64,000 bases of DNA, taken from NCBI RefSeq assembly GCF_037975245.1, contig NC_092563.1, positions 21,544,960 through 21,608,959 on the forward strand, in the 5' to 3' direction. The stretch's first letter is position 1; the number at the start of each line of letters is the position of its first letter. Made by a program: the position numbers and the translations under genes. Source of the DNA: Apostichopus japonicus. Taxonomy: Eukaryota > Echinodermata > Holothuroidea > Aspidochirotida > Stichopodidae. The notes beneath the pieces are model-generated. The model was given only the letters and a program-made list of their open reading frames with translations, searched no databases and was not told where the DNA came from. Below are positions 33,912 through 44,699 of the stretch, in pieces.

Positions 33912-36900
33912 GTGAGTATTGTGAAAGTTAAGTATTAAGTACACTCAGACAAAGTTCGTAGTTGAAAGTGTTGCTTTGCAAGAGCTTCATACTTGGTGCG
34001 TCAATATGTGCATTGCCATGTAAGACATCATTAACCCATCGATCATTGTGACGGACAACAAGTCTGGAAAAGCTTGTCAAACATTATAGCTTGAGAGTTG
34101 AACATCATAGTTTCGTGAGAAACTGGTGGAATTTGGTATGAGTGAAAGGTCATTTGAATTCAGCAAAAGATCACAGTATTTCACATTTGTAAAAGGGGTA
34201 ATAAAAACCTTTGTGCAGTTTAAAGTTCATAATTTTTACAACTTGTACAAAGAACTGAAGAGATGGGAAAAAATGATAACTTGAAAGTTAAAGCTGGTAG
34301 ATCATCAGTGTTAAGTGAAAAACTGGTGGAATTAGGTGCAAGAGAAAGGTCATTTGAGATGAGCCAAAGATCACAATATCAGATACACGGTGACATAACA
34401 GCAAAGACAGTATCCAAATATAAAGTAAAATTCAATGAAACCATCATTTCAAAATCACTAAAAAAAAAAACATAATCAGGTTTAAGAAGATGAAGGAATG
34501 GACCTAGGTAAAATACATGTATGGAAGTCATCACAATGTGTTGAGTGATGAGTGAATGGACGGAATGACGAATAATCGCACGGGAGAGAGATAAGAATGT
34601 ATATTGATGTTAGCTAAGTCAACTGATACATTATTATACCACAATTTGGCCTGTATAAAGTTACTGAGATATACGCGGTAATTGAATTTACCCTGAAATA
34701 CATGAATGAATACAAGAAACATCATGGAATCATATATGAAATAGCATAAACTGTTATTATAGTCCAGATAAAAATAGATCGACCACAGAATTACAGGTAT
34801 GTGAGTTGGGATACAACATTAGGCTGTAACACCCATATTACAATATGGTAGGCTATGATTATTGCAACATCAACACTGCAGACAAATAGAGTATTTTATG
34901 CCTTGGTTCGATATCATATAACGGAAAATCTTGAAGAGATCCATTTAATGTTACATCACAACACTCACCCTGATTATAAACTTGTCCACATTCTGTGATT
35001 TACTTGATTACACTTCTGAAGTGCAACAATGTAGCTTGGTAAGAGTGAGAAATGTAGTAGGCAAAGGAAAAATAGATGGGAGTATATGCATATGATAGAA
35101 TGCAGCCTAAGTAGAAGTGAGGTAGTGCTATACATGATCACACATATGACAGTCACAGTCACATATGGAATACAAAAGTTAACATATTATTCAAGCAGTT
35201 TTACTTGTCTCTTCTAACCACAAACCATTGACAGCAAAATTAAAAACGTTTGCCAATGGCATACACTAGTTTCACATCTGTGGATTATGTTTCTGTGCCA
35301 GTGATAGTCACCTATCAATAAGTGTGCGATGTTTTCACCCCGAAGTCAATTGTGTGGCATTAACGTTGTTTGTATGTTGCAGTCATCTTATCATTTACCG
35401 TAAAGCTTTTGAAAATCGGCTCTGAATTACTGATGGCCACTAGCTGTAACTGGCTGACAAAAATTTATACAAAGGTCCATGGGAACATAAATTCATGTGA
35501 ATAAATCAGTCTTTATATAAATCATAATCACTCGAAGGCATTACAATTTAGAGACAAATGATGACATATTTAATATAAATTCAGTCAAGGTTGTTGCAGG
35601 TGTCGTCCATGTTGTAGCAGTGGAACAGAGTTTTGGTATGGCTGTTTGGCCTCTGTTAGTAATTATTTCATGTGCTCAGAGGTCAATGGTCATTCAAGCA
35701 AACAGCTGGTTTATATGTGCACAAGTTGAAAAGGCAAAATAACTGAAGCTATCACTGCCTCGTAAAAATTTGTACTTTTGTTGTGCATTGCTTCACCACA
35801 TCATTTAACATAACATATACAAGGTCACAGGGTCGTTGGAGGTGAAAGGTCAAACTTGGCCAAGTTTATGCGAAAGAACTGAAATATGATGACACAGGAA
35901 GAAGAATTTTGTACCGAAACTGTTAACTCTACAGGTAATGTATTGAATTGGTAAGACAATACAGTATGAAGCAACGGAACATTACTCATAATGTGAGCTA
36001 ATGATCCAAAGAATTCAGCTGCCCTTTGCCCTGATGCTGGTCCTACTCTGTCTCACTATGGAGAAATGACCCCTTTTTTTACAAACTTCTAGTTCTATGC
36101 CTTATCAATTGACCCGTGAATGCAAGCCTCGATCATTACTTTTGTTAATCTGTGCACCTCGCCACTTTACCAATTTTTCTGGTTCTCTCTAACTGTGCAT
36201 ATCGTCCACACTTAGGCAAGTGTACGGTCCTATACTATGCACATTTGCTGGTGCACAATTCCCTACAAATGTACACTTTTGCCATATTCTTCCCTTTATC
36301 GTTGCAGAGCTGCTGCACAGTTGAAACCATGTCAAAATAGAGAGCTAAGTTCTTAGTTCCATTGCAAGCTATACTGTTACTTTCAGGATTTAACTGTACT
36401 CTCTTAATGGAAAATAAGTACATGGAACAACATTGCACTAACATTGATACATCTACTAAACTGATATATAGGTTAATAGCTGTTCTGTGTAGTTCACTGC
36501 ATGCATTGTGTAGAGATCCAGTAAACTGATATAATCTGGGAATCTTGCTATCTGCGAATTCTGTATAGAGTTTGTTTTCGGTGAGATCTTCCAGGATATT
36601 TTAAAATAAATCTTTTAACTCTGAAGATTATTACCCAACAATCTGACAACATCTAAGTCGGCCTAGTACAATTTCACCTTGTGAGGTACTTGCTGAAAAC
36701 TGCTTAAAAATCAACTTTCTGAACTTATATTTCTAGTTACATATACCTTAAAATGAATACAACAAGAAACATTAACTTTGCATATATTGAATATGAATCT
36801 GCAAACAGTATTCACTTTGTTCATTTATTATATTAGGCCACTGTAGTTTTGCATTTCTTGGGCAACAATTTTCCAAAGTCGTACATAGCGATCATGGTAA

Positions 36901-36960
36901 AGGAAACCCTGAGACTGAGAAACTACATGGGAAGTGGGGAGCACTCACGATGAAAGAATT
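33912..36960. other. Intron 21, left part
   Basis: No exon is recognised. Two diverged copies of a ~190-bp unit lie at 34090-34270 and 34290-34460 ('aaactggtggaatt...gaaaggtcatttga...aaagatcaca'). 35830-36000 carries 'ggtgaaaggtcaaac' and a phrase ('accgaaactgttaactctac', 'aatgtattgaat') that is repeated at 47730-47800. The rest is AT-rich unique-looking sequence. Confidence 0.5.
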
Positions 36961-36969
36961 ATAAAATAA

Positions 36970-37385
36970 TTAGTACTTAAGTTCTACACTGACTGTTGCA
37001 CTGTCAGCTTGCTGGACCTGGTTGCCTTACATAAACTTAATCATACAATGACTGTTCTACTACCAGCTAGCTGTTCCAGGCTGCCTAATATAGACGTTAA
37101 TGCTACACTGACTGTTGTATTGTCAGATAGCTTGTTCAGGTTGCCTTACATAAACTTAAGTCCTACACTGACTGATGTACTGCCAGCTAGCTGGTCCAGG
37201 TTACCTTACATATACTTACGTCCTACACTGACTATTGTACTGCCAGCTAGCTGGTCCAGGTTGAAGTACATAAACTTAAGTCTTACACTGACTGTTGTAC
37301 CGCCAGCTAGCTGATCCAGGTTACCTTACATAGATCTAAGTCCTACACTGACTGTTTTACTGCGAGCTAACTTGTCAAGGTTTCT
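36970..37385. repeat. 60-bp minisatellite, about 7 copies
   Basis: Exact 60-bp period. The unit contains 'cctacactgactgttgt', 'ctgccagctagctggtccag' and 'gttgccttacataaact'. The period is a multiple of three, so a 101-codon open frame with a 20-residue repeat arises across it and is not a gene. Two further copies are at 50865-50975, inside a paralogous intronic segment. Confidence 0.92.
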
Positions 37386-37611
37386 TTCTCAAACTACTCT
37401 TCACTGTAACTGTCTGTAACCATTTTCAACTTTATTCTTTTAACATATTTTCTTCTTCAATTTAGTAGTTGAGGCTGGGGACTGAAATATCTTTCTGAAT
37501 ATTGCTCCATCATATATGTTGCTCTATTGAAAATTTCTTCCCGTGAATGGCTTTGTTAAGCAGGTTTTGCATACTCTTGTTGATTTCTAGTAATTTAGCC
37601 CTAACATACAT

Positions 37612-38085
37612 GGCAAAGGCTTAATTCAGCGGTTAGAGTGTCCGCCTCACAATCGTTATGTTTCAAGATCAAAATTCTGACAGGAGCCATATTTTCTTGA
37701 CCTATTCAAAAATTGCTGCATTGCAGTAGTGATATGCGGAGACTCCCGTGGATTTGATATTTCTGGTTTGTGAACTCGGGAAAAATGGGTGTGTTTCTGT
37801 TCTTCACTTGTTTTCGAAACAACTATCTTCGTCATGGTGATCTCGATGGTGATGGTGATGTCGAATGGGGCGCCTTTGCCTACCTCAGTAATTGAGAAAG
37901 TAGCCGGTGCTGGGGTATTCACTCTCGTCCGTCGGATGGGGACGTTAAATGACGGTCCCAGAAGTAGGAAAGGGAGTCAATTCACACCCTTGCCGCAATA
38001 TCCTTTCAACACTTTTCGAGAGAAGGCTGGAAAAAAGTCGGTGGTCATCCACGACCTAACACGGAAAGGGTCTCAAAAATAAGCT
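37612..38085 (+). mobile_element. tRNA-derived SINE
   Basis: The head resembles a tRNA: an A-box-like CAGCGGTTAGAGTG (about 37627), then TCCGCCTCACAATCG and a degenerate B-box GTTTCAAGATC (about 37659). The body carries a GC-richer segment with 'ggatggggacgttaaatgac' followed by GGTCCC (about 37935), a wording I associate with a conserved central domain of several marine-invertebrate SINEs. Boundaries are approximate. The paralogous segment at about 51142 lacks the insert, which supports mobility. Confidence 0.7.
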
Positions 38086-38389
38086 ATTGTAAGGCTTCCT
38101 GATTCTTTGGTCTCTAAACTAAACTAGCATATAGACAGCCCACAGTCAAGGTGTGGCATATACGAATTGTGCAAGCTGTTAAACGATGTATTATGTGAAG
38201 AATGTAGCTAAAGACTGGCAGTCTAACATAGAAAATTCAAGATTTGAAATGAGTTTCTAGGTTGTAAGTCAGTGGCTGGTCATATAAACTAAAGATTTGA
38301 TTGATGCTGACACCCAAACTTACAAAAGTGTGTGCTCCCTTAATGTTCATTCACATAATAATGCAGGTTTTTGTTTTTTGTTTCCTTCT

Positions 38390-38790
38390 GGTAATGGTGA
38401 ATGTTGACAGTCAACATAAGTCAGATTATGAGAACCTTGTAAAACAGACTAACTCTTTTTACTAAATATTTAGCTGTAGCTTGGTGAATGCAAGACCCCG
38501 ATTTGAATTTGGTAGAAGTCAGACGTCATTTGCGGTCAACATTAGTCAGAATCTGAAAACCTTGTAAACACAATAACACAAAAGTAACACCTGTGTTGAA
38601 CTAGTTTCCTCTCAACACATCTTTTTACTCTTTATACTTAATATGTAGCTCTAGCTTGGTAAATGTAAGAAACCTATTTGAATTTGGTAGAAGTCAGTGG
38701 TCATTTGCGGTCAACATTAGTCAGAATCTGAAAACCTTGTAAAACACAATAACACAAAAGTAACATTTGTGTTGAACTAGTTTCTTTTCT
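38390..38790. repeat. Intronic tandem/dispersed repeat upstream of HYR 7
   Basis: Two to three units of about 170 bp with 'gtagcttggtgaatg', 'gaatttggtagaagtca', 'catttgcggtcaacattagt' and 'gaaaaccttgtaaa'. The same unit recurs at 43800-44060, 44530-44690 and 56290-56440 beside other HYR exons. It appears to be carried along with exon duplication. Confidence 0.8.
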
Positions 38791-38974
38791 GTGATTTTAA
38801 ATGTAAAAAAGTGTTGTGGTAATGTTTCCTTGCTTCATTTTCTCGTAAGATCAACTTGACAGAGCCCGTGTTGCTTTGGTCTACATAGTTTAAGAAACAT
38901 AATCAAGACTAAGAATGCCTGCCTTAAAAATGATGTCCTTTTGATAAGCTTCCTATTCTTTACATATCTTTCAG

Positions 38975-39232
38975 TTGGTAACAACACTCCTCCATCTCCA
39001 CCTATTTGTCCCAACATTCAACCTGTCACCAGCTTTCAGGGAGACTTTGGTCAGTTTGTAACATGGGGGGATATTGGTAGCTGTTTTGATAGTGAAGATG
39101 GCTCTGTTACTCCAGAATGTAATGAACGGAATGGAGATCTCTTTCCTGTTGGCCAGACAACCGTTCGTTGCACCTGTACAGACTCAGCTGGGGCAACATC
39201 GGAATGTGACTTTACCATTCAAGTGAATCCTG
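38975..39232 (+). CDS. HYR domain 7 (six-cysteine type, B1)
   Basis: Acceptor ATCTTTCAG and donor AATCCTG|GTAATT, phase 1 both ends, 86 codons. It reads PPSPPICPNIQPVTSFQGDF, then FVTWGDIGSCFDSEDGS, LFPVGQTTVRCTCTDSAG and SECDFTIQV. Six cysteines (CPN, GSC, PEC, RC, TC, SEC) distinguish this subtype from two-cysteine HYR. First of a recent tandem family of five. Confidence 0.92.
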
Positions 39233-39468
39233 GTAATTGTTTTTTTTTTGTGTGTGTCATTGTGCTGATTTTCGGTCCATAGTTTTCAATGTTAAATAGT
39301 GTTTGGCAATGTTGCTATTTTGGCTCAATATTCTGGTAGCATGGGGTAGAGAGAACTCTTGTTGTTGTTCTGGTCTACAGAACTTAAAAAATACATTAAA
39401 GACTAAACTTTAAATGCCTTAATATTATGTCATTTGATTAAGTTTCCTTTTCTGATCATTTCCTTCAG

Positions 39469-39723
39469 TTAATACTCCTCCATCCCCACCTAATTGTCCC
39501 AACAACATTCAACCTGTCACCAGCTTTCAGGGAAACTTTGGTCAGTTTGTAACATGGGAGGATATTGGTAGCTGTTTTGATAGTGAAGATGGCTCTATTA
39601 CTCCAGAATGTAATGAACAGAGTGGAGATCTCTTTTCTGTTGGCCAGACAACTGTTCGCTGCACCTGTACAGACTCAGCTGGGGCAACATCGGAATGTGA
39701 CTTTACCATTCAAGTGAATCCTG
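39469..39723 (+). CDS. HYR domain 8 (six-cysteine type, B2)
   Basis: Acceptor TTCCTTCAG and donor AATCCTG|GTAATT, phase 1 both ends. It is nearly identical to HYR 7, with an extra Asn in NCPNNIQPV and LFSVGQTTVRCTC in the centre. The 237-bp intron before it also matches the neighbouring introns, so the duplication unit includes exon plus intron. Confidence 0.92.
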
Positions 39724-39959
39724 GTAATTGTTTTTTGTTGTCATTGTGCTGATTTTCTGTCTATGGTTTTCAATGTTAAATAGTGTTTGGCAATGCTGTT
39801 ATTTTGGCTCAATTTCTGGTAGCATGGAGTAGAGAGAACTCTTGGTTTAGCCTACTGAATTTAAAATGCATAGCTGAAGGCAAACAAATGTTCTTTTTTT
39901 GGCACATACTTTAATAAAGAGGTTATGAAGTGGTGGGTTTTCATGTCTTGGAATGGTTT

Positions 39960-41880
39960 ATCTACATTACAACATCACCACCCATGCACAACTTTCCTGA
40001 AATGTGGGTTCAAACGCCAGAAATTTGCTGTCAAAGTATTCCCTAGAGCTGCCACTCATAGAAAAAAAAATCAAAGCTGCCCACCGCGGTTCATCTGACG
40101 TCATCAAAGGAACCGTTTCAGCCAAAGCCGACTCCCCTCTTTTTACCAATACTGCGTCATACAATTTACTATATGTAACCACAACACTCTTCTCATCAAT
40201 GGAAAAGGTCTTTGCCTGAATCTTCCGATTCCGAGGATATAGGACTTCACCTCTCAGGACATTCGTGAGCTTTGACGAATATGTTTTTCTTGAGGAAGAA
40301 GAGGAGCAAATATCTTTCGAAGGTTATGAAGATATCGATGTATTTTCCTATCAATTGAGCCCCTTGCAGAAGAATTGTAAAACGATCCAGATGACCGAGA
40401 TGCGTCGCTGCCGATCGAAGTCCCCGAGCAGAACGGTTGGACGGTTTGAACCGAAACTGGTTGGCTGAGCATAAACAAAACCATCGTTATTAATAGACCA
40501 TCATATGATTCAAATTATCTCCAATGATGATGATCCTGCTACTTAACTTCGTAGCGAAGCTTCTAGAATTTTGTTACTAACAGTGCAAGGAAAATGTGAC
40601 ATTATGTACAGTGCAACCCTATACTTGGTAACATGGGGTCTAAACCTAAGTAATAGACGTTGTATAACAGTCTCGCCGTGTAACTGTATCATCAAACTGT
40701 TACGTAAAATCATAACACAACGCCAGTTTTACCACAAAAGAAAACTTGCAGATCTAGTATGGATTGTTCTAAAACCAACTGGCTTTAAGTTTTGTGCAAA
40801 ATATTAGGTAACCGATCAAAAAAACAAAATCGTCATTTGCTGCATCAATGAGACCTAGGCTATGGTCATAACAAGTAATTTGGCAATAGTATATGCCTAC
40901 AGGCACTCGTAACGTTGTGTATGTGTAGTGGTTTGAACGAGTCTTGTCCAAATTCTTCGATTTCTGTCATCTTTTGGAAAAGCGTGCAGGTGAAATCCGT
41001 CTTTACCTGTGTTGGAGCAACCTGCAATCACATATCGGCTCGGCATATTTAACAGTTACGAGATAAAGTTACGTAAAAACAAAACTCCAAACACCAATTA
41101 CTACAGAGCACTGCAACAGTGTAATGTTGTGTGTTCTCAGACGTTTAAGAAATGTAAACAAAGCGTCCCGGAAGTGAGCTGAGTTCCTCGACAGTCATCA
41201 CGCCGCAGTACCGTAAATTCAACATTTTTTCAGAAAGTTTTTATTACCCTTAAATTTTTGATCGTTTATTCCTCGAGGATGCAAGCTTCGTTTGACACAA
41301 ATTGGGTTTTAATTGGAAAGCTACGAGTCTATAGAAAACAATGATTTATATAAATTTTTCCATTTCACATCCTCTTGAAGTATTTTAGTACACAAACAAT
41401 ACTGTGGTTCCCGTTTAGTCGAAAGAGACAGCAATTTAGAGAAATTTGATGTCAAAGTTAGCAGATTCTCACTGACCAGAAATGTTGATGCTTAAAAGCT
41501 CATGAACGTACAGGTCACAATGTGACGTCACTATGCAGAGTGTACAGCACAGATGAAACAATAACAATGAATTTTCCACGTACTTCATGTAAGAAAGTGA
41601 ACCATTTATTAAAATTCACTCTTCCAATAAACATGCATCTACAAGAGAAAGATATGTCTGCTAGAATTGTTCACACATTTGTTAACTCATTTTGGGTAGC
41701 AATTCTTGAATTAAAAGTAAATTAGGGTTAAAAAACTTCCTAAACGTCTGGTCATATTTTGTAAGTTTCACTGCTATTATCGGCCAGTATACATACTATG
41801 CCATACAAAAAGTGAGGTCTTTCCGCAGTTGAAATGCCTACCTTGTGAAATAAGTCAACATCTCAGGTATTGCTTCATTT
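39960..41880. other. Insertion-like segment between HYR exons
   Basis: It interrupts the otherwise regular exon-intron duplications. 40080-40470 is richer in GC and contains an acidic coding-like string (FLEEEEEQISFEGYED at about 40290-40340) without a recognised domain. It may be a remnant of a mobile-element or captured coding sequence. 40500-41370 is unremarkable. Confidence 0.35.
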
Positions 41881-41906
41881 GCTGTTGCAATTAATCGTGT
41901 TTGCAG

Positions 41907-41967
41907 TTAGTTTCCAGTCAGCGGATGTAAACATCGGAATGTGAATTTACTTTTGAAGTGAATCCTG
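41907..41967 (+). pseudogene. Decayed 61-nt HYR exon remnant, copy 1
   Basis: Keeps an acceptor (TTTGCAG), the 3' coding tail ACATCGGAATGTGAATTTAC and the donor CCTG|GTAACT of a six-cysteine HYR exon. About 190 nt of the exon interior is missing, replaced by a short unrelated join. It is not frame-compatible from the acceptor. Confidence 0.75.
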
Positions 41968-42200
41968 GTAACTGTTTATTTTTGTCGTTGTGCTAATTTT
42001 CTGTCTATGGTTTTGGAATGAAGAAAATAGTTGTGGCAATGTAATCTCTTGGTTCAATTTCTGGTAGGATGGAGTAGAGAGAGCTCTTATTGTTGTTGTT
42101 CTGGTCTACAGAATTTAAAAAATACATTAAAGACTAAACTATGACTGCCTTAATATTGATGCCCTTTTATTAAGTTTCCTTTTCTGTTCATTTCTTTCAG

Positions 42201-42449
42201 TTAATACTCCTCCGCCTCCACCTACTTGTCCCAACATTCAACCTGTCACCAGCTTTCAGGGAAATGTTGGTCAGATTGTAACATGGGATATTGGCAGCTG
42301 CTTAGATAGTGAAGATGGCTCTATTTCTCCAGAATGTAATCGACAGAGTGGAGCTTTCTTCCCTGTTGGCCAGACAATCGTTCGTTGCACCTGTACAGAC
42401 TCAGCTGGGGCAACGTCAGAATGTGACTTTACCATTCAAGTGGATCCTG
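42201..42449 (+). CDS. HYR domain 9 (six-cysteine type, B3)
   Basis: Acceptor TTTCTTTCAG and donor GATCCTG|GTAATT, phase 1 both ends, 83 codons. It has PPPPPTCPNIQPVTSFQGNV, IVTWDIGSCLDSEDGS, FFPVGQTIVRCTC and SECDFTIQV. It differs from HYR 7 by loss of one residue after VTW and a longer proline run at the start. Confidence 0.92.
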
Positions 42450-43235
42450 GTAATTGTTTATTGTTGGCGTTGTGCTAATTTTCTGTTTATGGATTTGAAA
42501 TGAAGAAAATAGTTGTGGTAATGTAATCTTTTGGTTCAAGTTTTGGTAGGATAGAGTAGAAAAAACTTGTCGTTGTTCTGGTCTACGGAATTTAAGAAAC
42601 ATATTCAAGACAAAAGTATGACTGCCTTGATATTGATGCCCTTTGTTGGTCTACAAAATTTAAAATGCATAGCTGGAGGCAAACAAATGTTCTTTTTTTT
42701 GCACATACTTAAGTATTTTAGTACACAAACAATACCGTGGTTTCCGTTTAGTGGAAAGAGACAGTAATTTAGAGAAATTTGATGTCAAAGTAAGCAGATT
42801 CTCACTGACCAGAAATGCGATGCGTGATAGCAAATGAACTTACATGTAACCATGTGACGTCATTCTGCAGAGTGTATAGCGAAGGCGAAACGATAACAAT
42901 GAACTTTCCATGTACTTCTCATAAGAAAGTGAACCATTTATTGACTTCACTCTTCCAATAAACAAGCACTTACAACAGAAAGACATGGTTGCTAGAATTG
43001 TTCACACATTTTAAAATCATTTTGGGTAGCAATTCTTGAATTAAAAGTAAATTATGGTTAAAAAATTGCCTAAACTTCTTGCATATTTCGTAAGATTCAC
43101 TGATATTATAATCCAGTATACATACTATGCCATACGAAAAGTGAGGTCTTTCCGCAGTTGAAATGCCTACCTTGTGAAATAAGTCAACATCTCAGGTATT
43201 GCTTCATTTGCTGTTGCAATTAATCGTGTTTGCAG

Positions 43236-43296
43236 TTAGTTTCCAGTCAGCGGATGTAAACATCGGAATGTGAATTTACTTTTGAAGTGAATCCTG
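43236..43296 (+). pseudogene. Decayed 61-nt HYR exon remnant, copy 2
   Basis: Apart from one base in the donor flank it matches the remnant at 41907-41967. It was copied with the 1,329-bp unit. Confidence 0.75.
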
Positions 43297-43529
43297 GTAA
43301 TTGTTTATTTTTGTCGTTGTGCTAATTTTCTGTCTATGGTTTTGGAATGAAGAAAATAGTTGTGGCAATGTAATCTCTTGGTTCAATTTCTGGTAGGATG
43401 GAGTAGAGAGAGCTCTTGTTGTTGTTGTTCTGGTCTACAGAATTTAAAAAATACATTAAAGACTAAACTATGACTGCCTTAATATTGATGCCCTTTTATT
43501 AAGTTTCCTTTTCTGTTCATTTCTTTCAG

Positions 43530-43784
43530 TTAATACTCCTCCGCCTCCACCTACTTGTCCCAACATTCAACCTGTCACCAGCTTTCAGGGAAATGTTGGT
43601 CAGATTGTAACATGGGATATTGGCAGCTGCTTAGATAGTGAAGATGGCTCTATCACTCCAGAATGTAATCACCAGAGTGGAGATCTCTTTCCCGTTGGCC
43701 AGACAACCGTTCGTTGTACCTGCACAGACTCGGTCGGAGCTTTATCGGAATGCGACTTCAGCTTTACTGTCCAAGTATTCGGTG
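43530..43784 (+). CDS. HYR domain 10 (six-cysteine type, B4, mosaic)
   Basis: Acceptor TTTCTTTCAG and donor TTCGGTG|GTAAAT, phase 1 both ends. The first half (PPPPPTCPNIQP, IVTWDIGSCLDSEDGS) equals HYR 9. The second half (HQSGDLFPVGQTT, DSVGALSECDFSFTVQVFG) and the intron that follows equal HYR 11. This is a hybrid exon made by recombination inside the coding sequence. Confidence 0.92.
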
Positions 43785-44249
43785 GTAAATGTTGATTACA
43801 AAATACTACAACTTGTCAATTTTCAAAGGTCATTTGCAGGCACAATAAGTCAGAGTATGAGAACCTTGTCAAACACAATAACTAAAAAACACATCTTTTT
43901 AATCTTTATACTTAATATATAGCTCTAGCTTGGTTAATGTAAGAAACATATTTGAATTTGGTAGAAGTCAGAGGTCATTTGCGGTCAACATTAGTCAGAA
44001 TCTGAAAACCTTGTAAAACACAATAACACAAAAGTAACATTTGTGTTGAACTAGTTTCTTTTCTGTGATTTTAATTGTAAAAAAAGTGTTGTGGTAATGT
44101 TTCCTTGCTTCATTTTCTCGTAAGATCAACTTGACAGAGCCCGTGTTGCTTTGGTCTACATAGTTTAAGAAACATAATAAAGACTAAGAATGCCTGCCTT
44201 AAAAATGATGTCCTTTTGATAAGCTTCCTATTCTTTACATATCTTTCAG

Positions 44250-44513
44250 TTGGTAACAACGCTCCTCCATCTCCACCTATTTGTCCCAACATTCAACCTG
44301 TTACCAGCTTTCAGGGAGACTTTGGTCAGTTTGTAACATGGGAGGATATTGGTAGCTGTTTCGATAGTGAAGATGGCTCTATCACTCCAGAATGTAATCA
44401 ACAGAGTGGAGATCTCTTTCCCGTTGGCCAGACAACCGTTCGTTGTACCTGCACAGACTCGGCCGGAGCTTTATCGGAATGCGACTTCAGCTTTACTGTC
44501 CAAGTATTCGGTG
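44250..44513 (+). CDS. HYR domain 11 (six-cysteine type, B5)
   Basis: Acceptor ATCTTTCAG and donor TTCGGTG|GTAAAT, phase 1 both ends, 88 codons. It has VGNNAPPSPPICPNIQPV, WEDIGSCFDSEDGS and ALSECDFSFTVQVFG. Its upstream ~330 bp intron matches that of HYR 7, so exon 11's left side derives from a copy of HYR 7. Confidence 0.92.
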
Positions 44514-44699
44514 GTAAATGTTGATTACAAAATACTACAACTTGTCAATTTTCAAAGGTCATTTGCAGGCACAATAAGTCAGATTATGAGAACCTTGTAA
44601 AATACAATAACTACAAATTCATCTTTTTCATACTTAATATTTAGCTGTAGCTTGGTGAATGTAAGAAACCTATTGAGTTCAAAGGTCACATGAGATCAA

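Larger units (their letters stand above)
36780..38290. repeat. Intronic segmental duplication, copy 1
   Basis: Ordered matches with 50213-51300 cover the 'gaatctgcaaacagtattcac' flank, the 60-bp array, the 'catattttcttcttcaattta' segment and 'gctaaagactggca'. Copy 1 carries an extra ~500-bp SINE that copy 2 lacks. Confidence 0.75.
41380..44030. repeat. Two tandem ~1,329-bp duplication units containing HYR exons
   Basis: Unit 1 (about 41380-42708) and unit 2 (about 42709-44030) match closely from 'gtattttagtacacaaacaat' through the 61-nt exon remnant, the intron ('gtcgttgtgctaattttctg') and the start of the HYR exon. Offset is 1,329 bp, measured between the exon starts 42201 and 43530. The high identity indicates a recent event. 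Confidence 0.85.

Noticed and set aside
37009-37314. 101-codon open frame with 20-residue repeats
   Set aside because: Same artefact from a 60-bp minisatellite. The paralogous copy at 50865 is not open over a comparable length.
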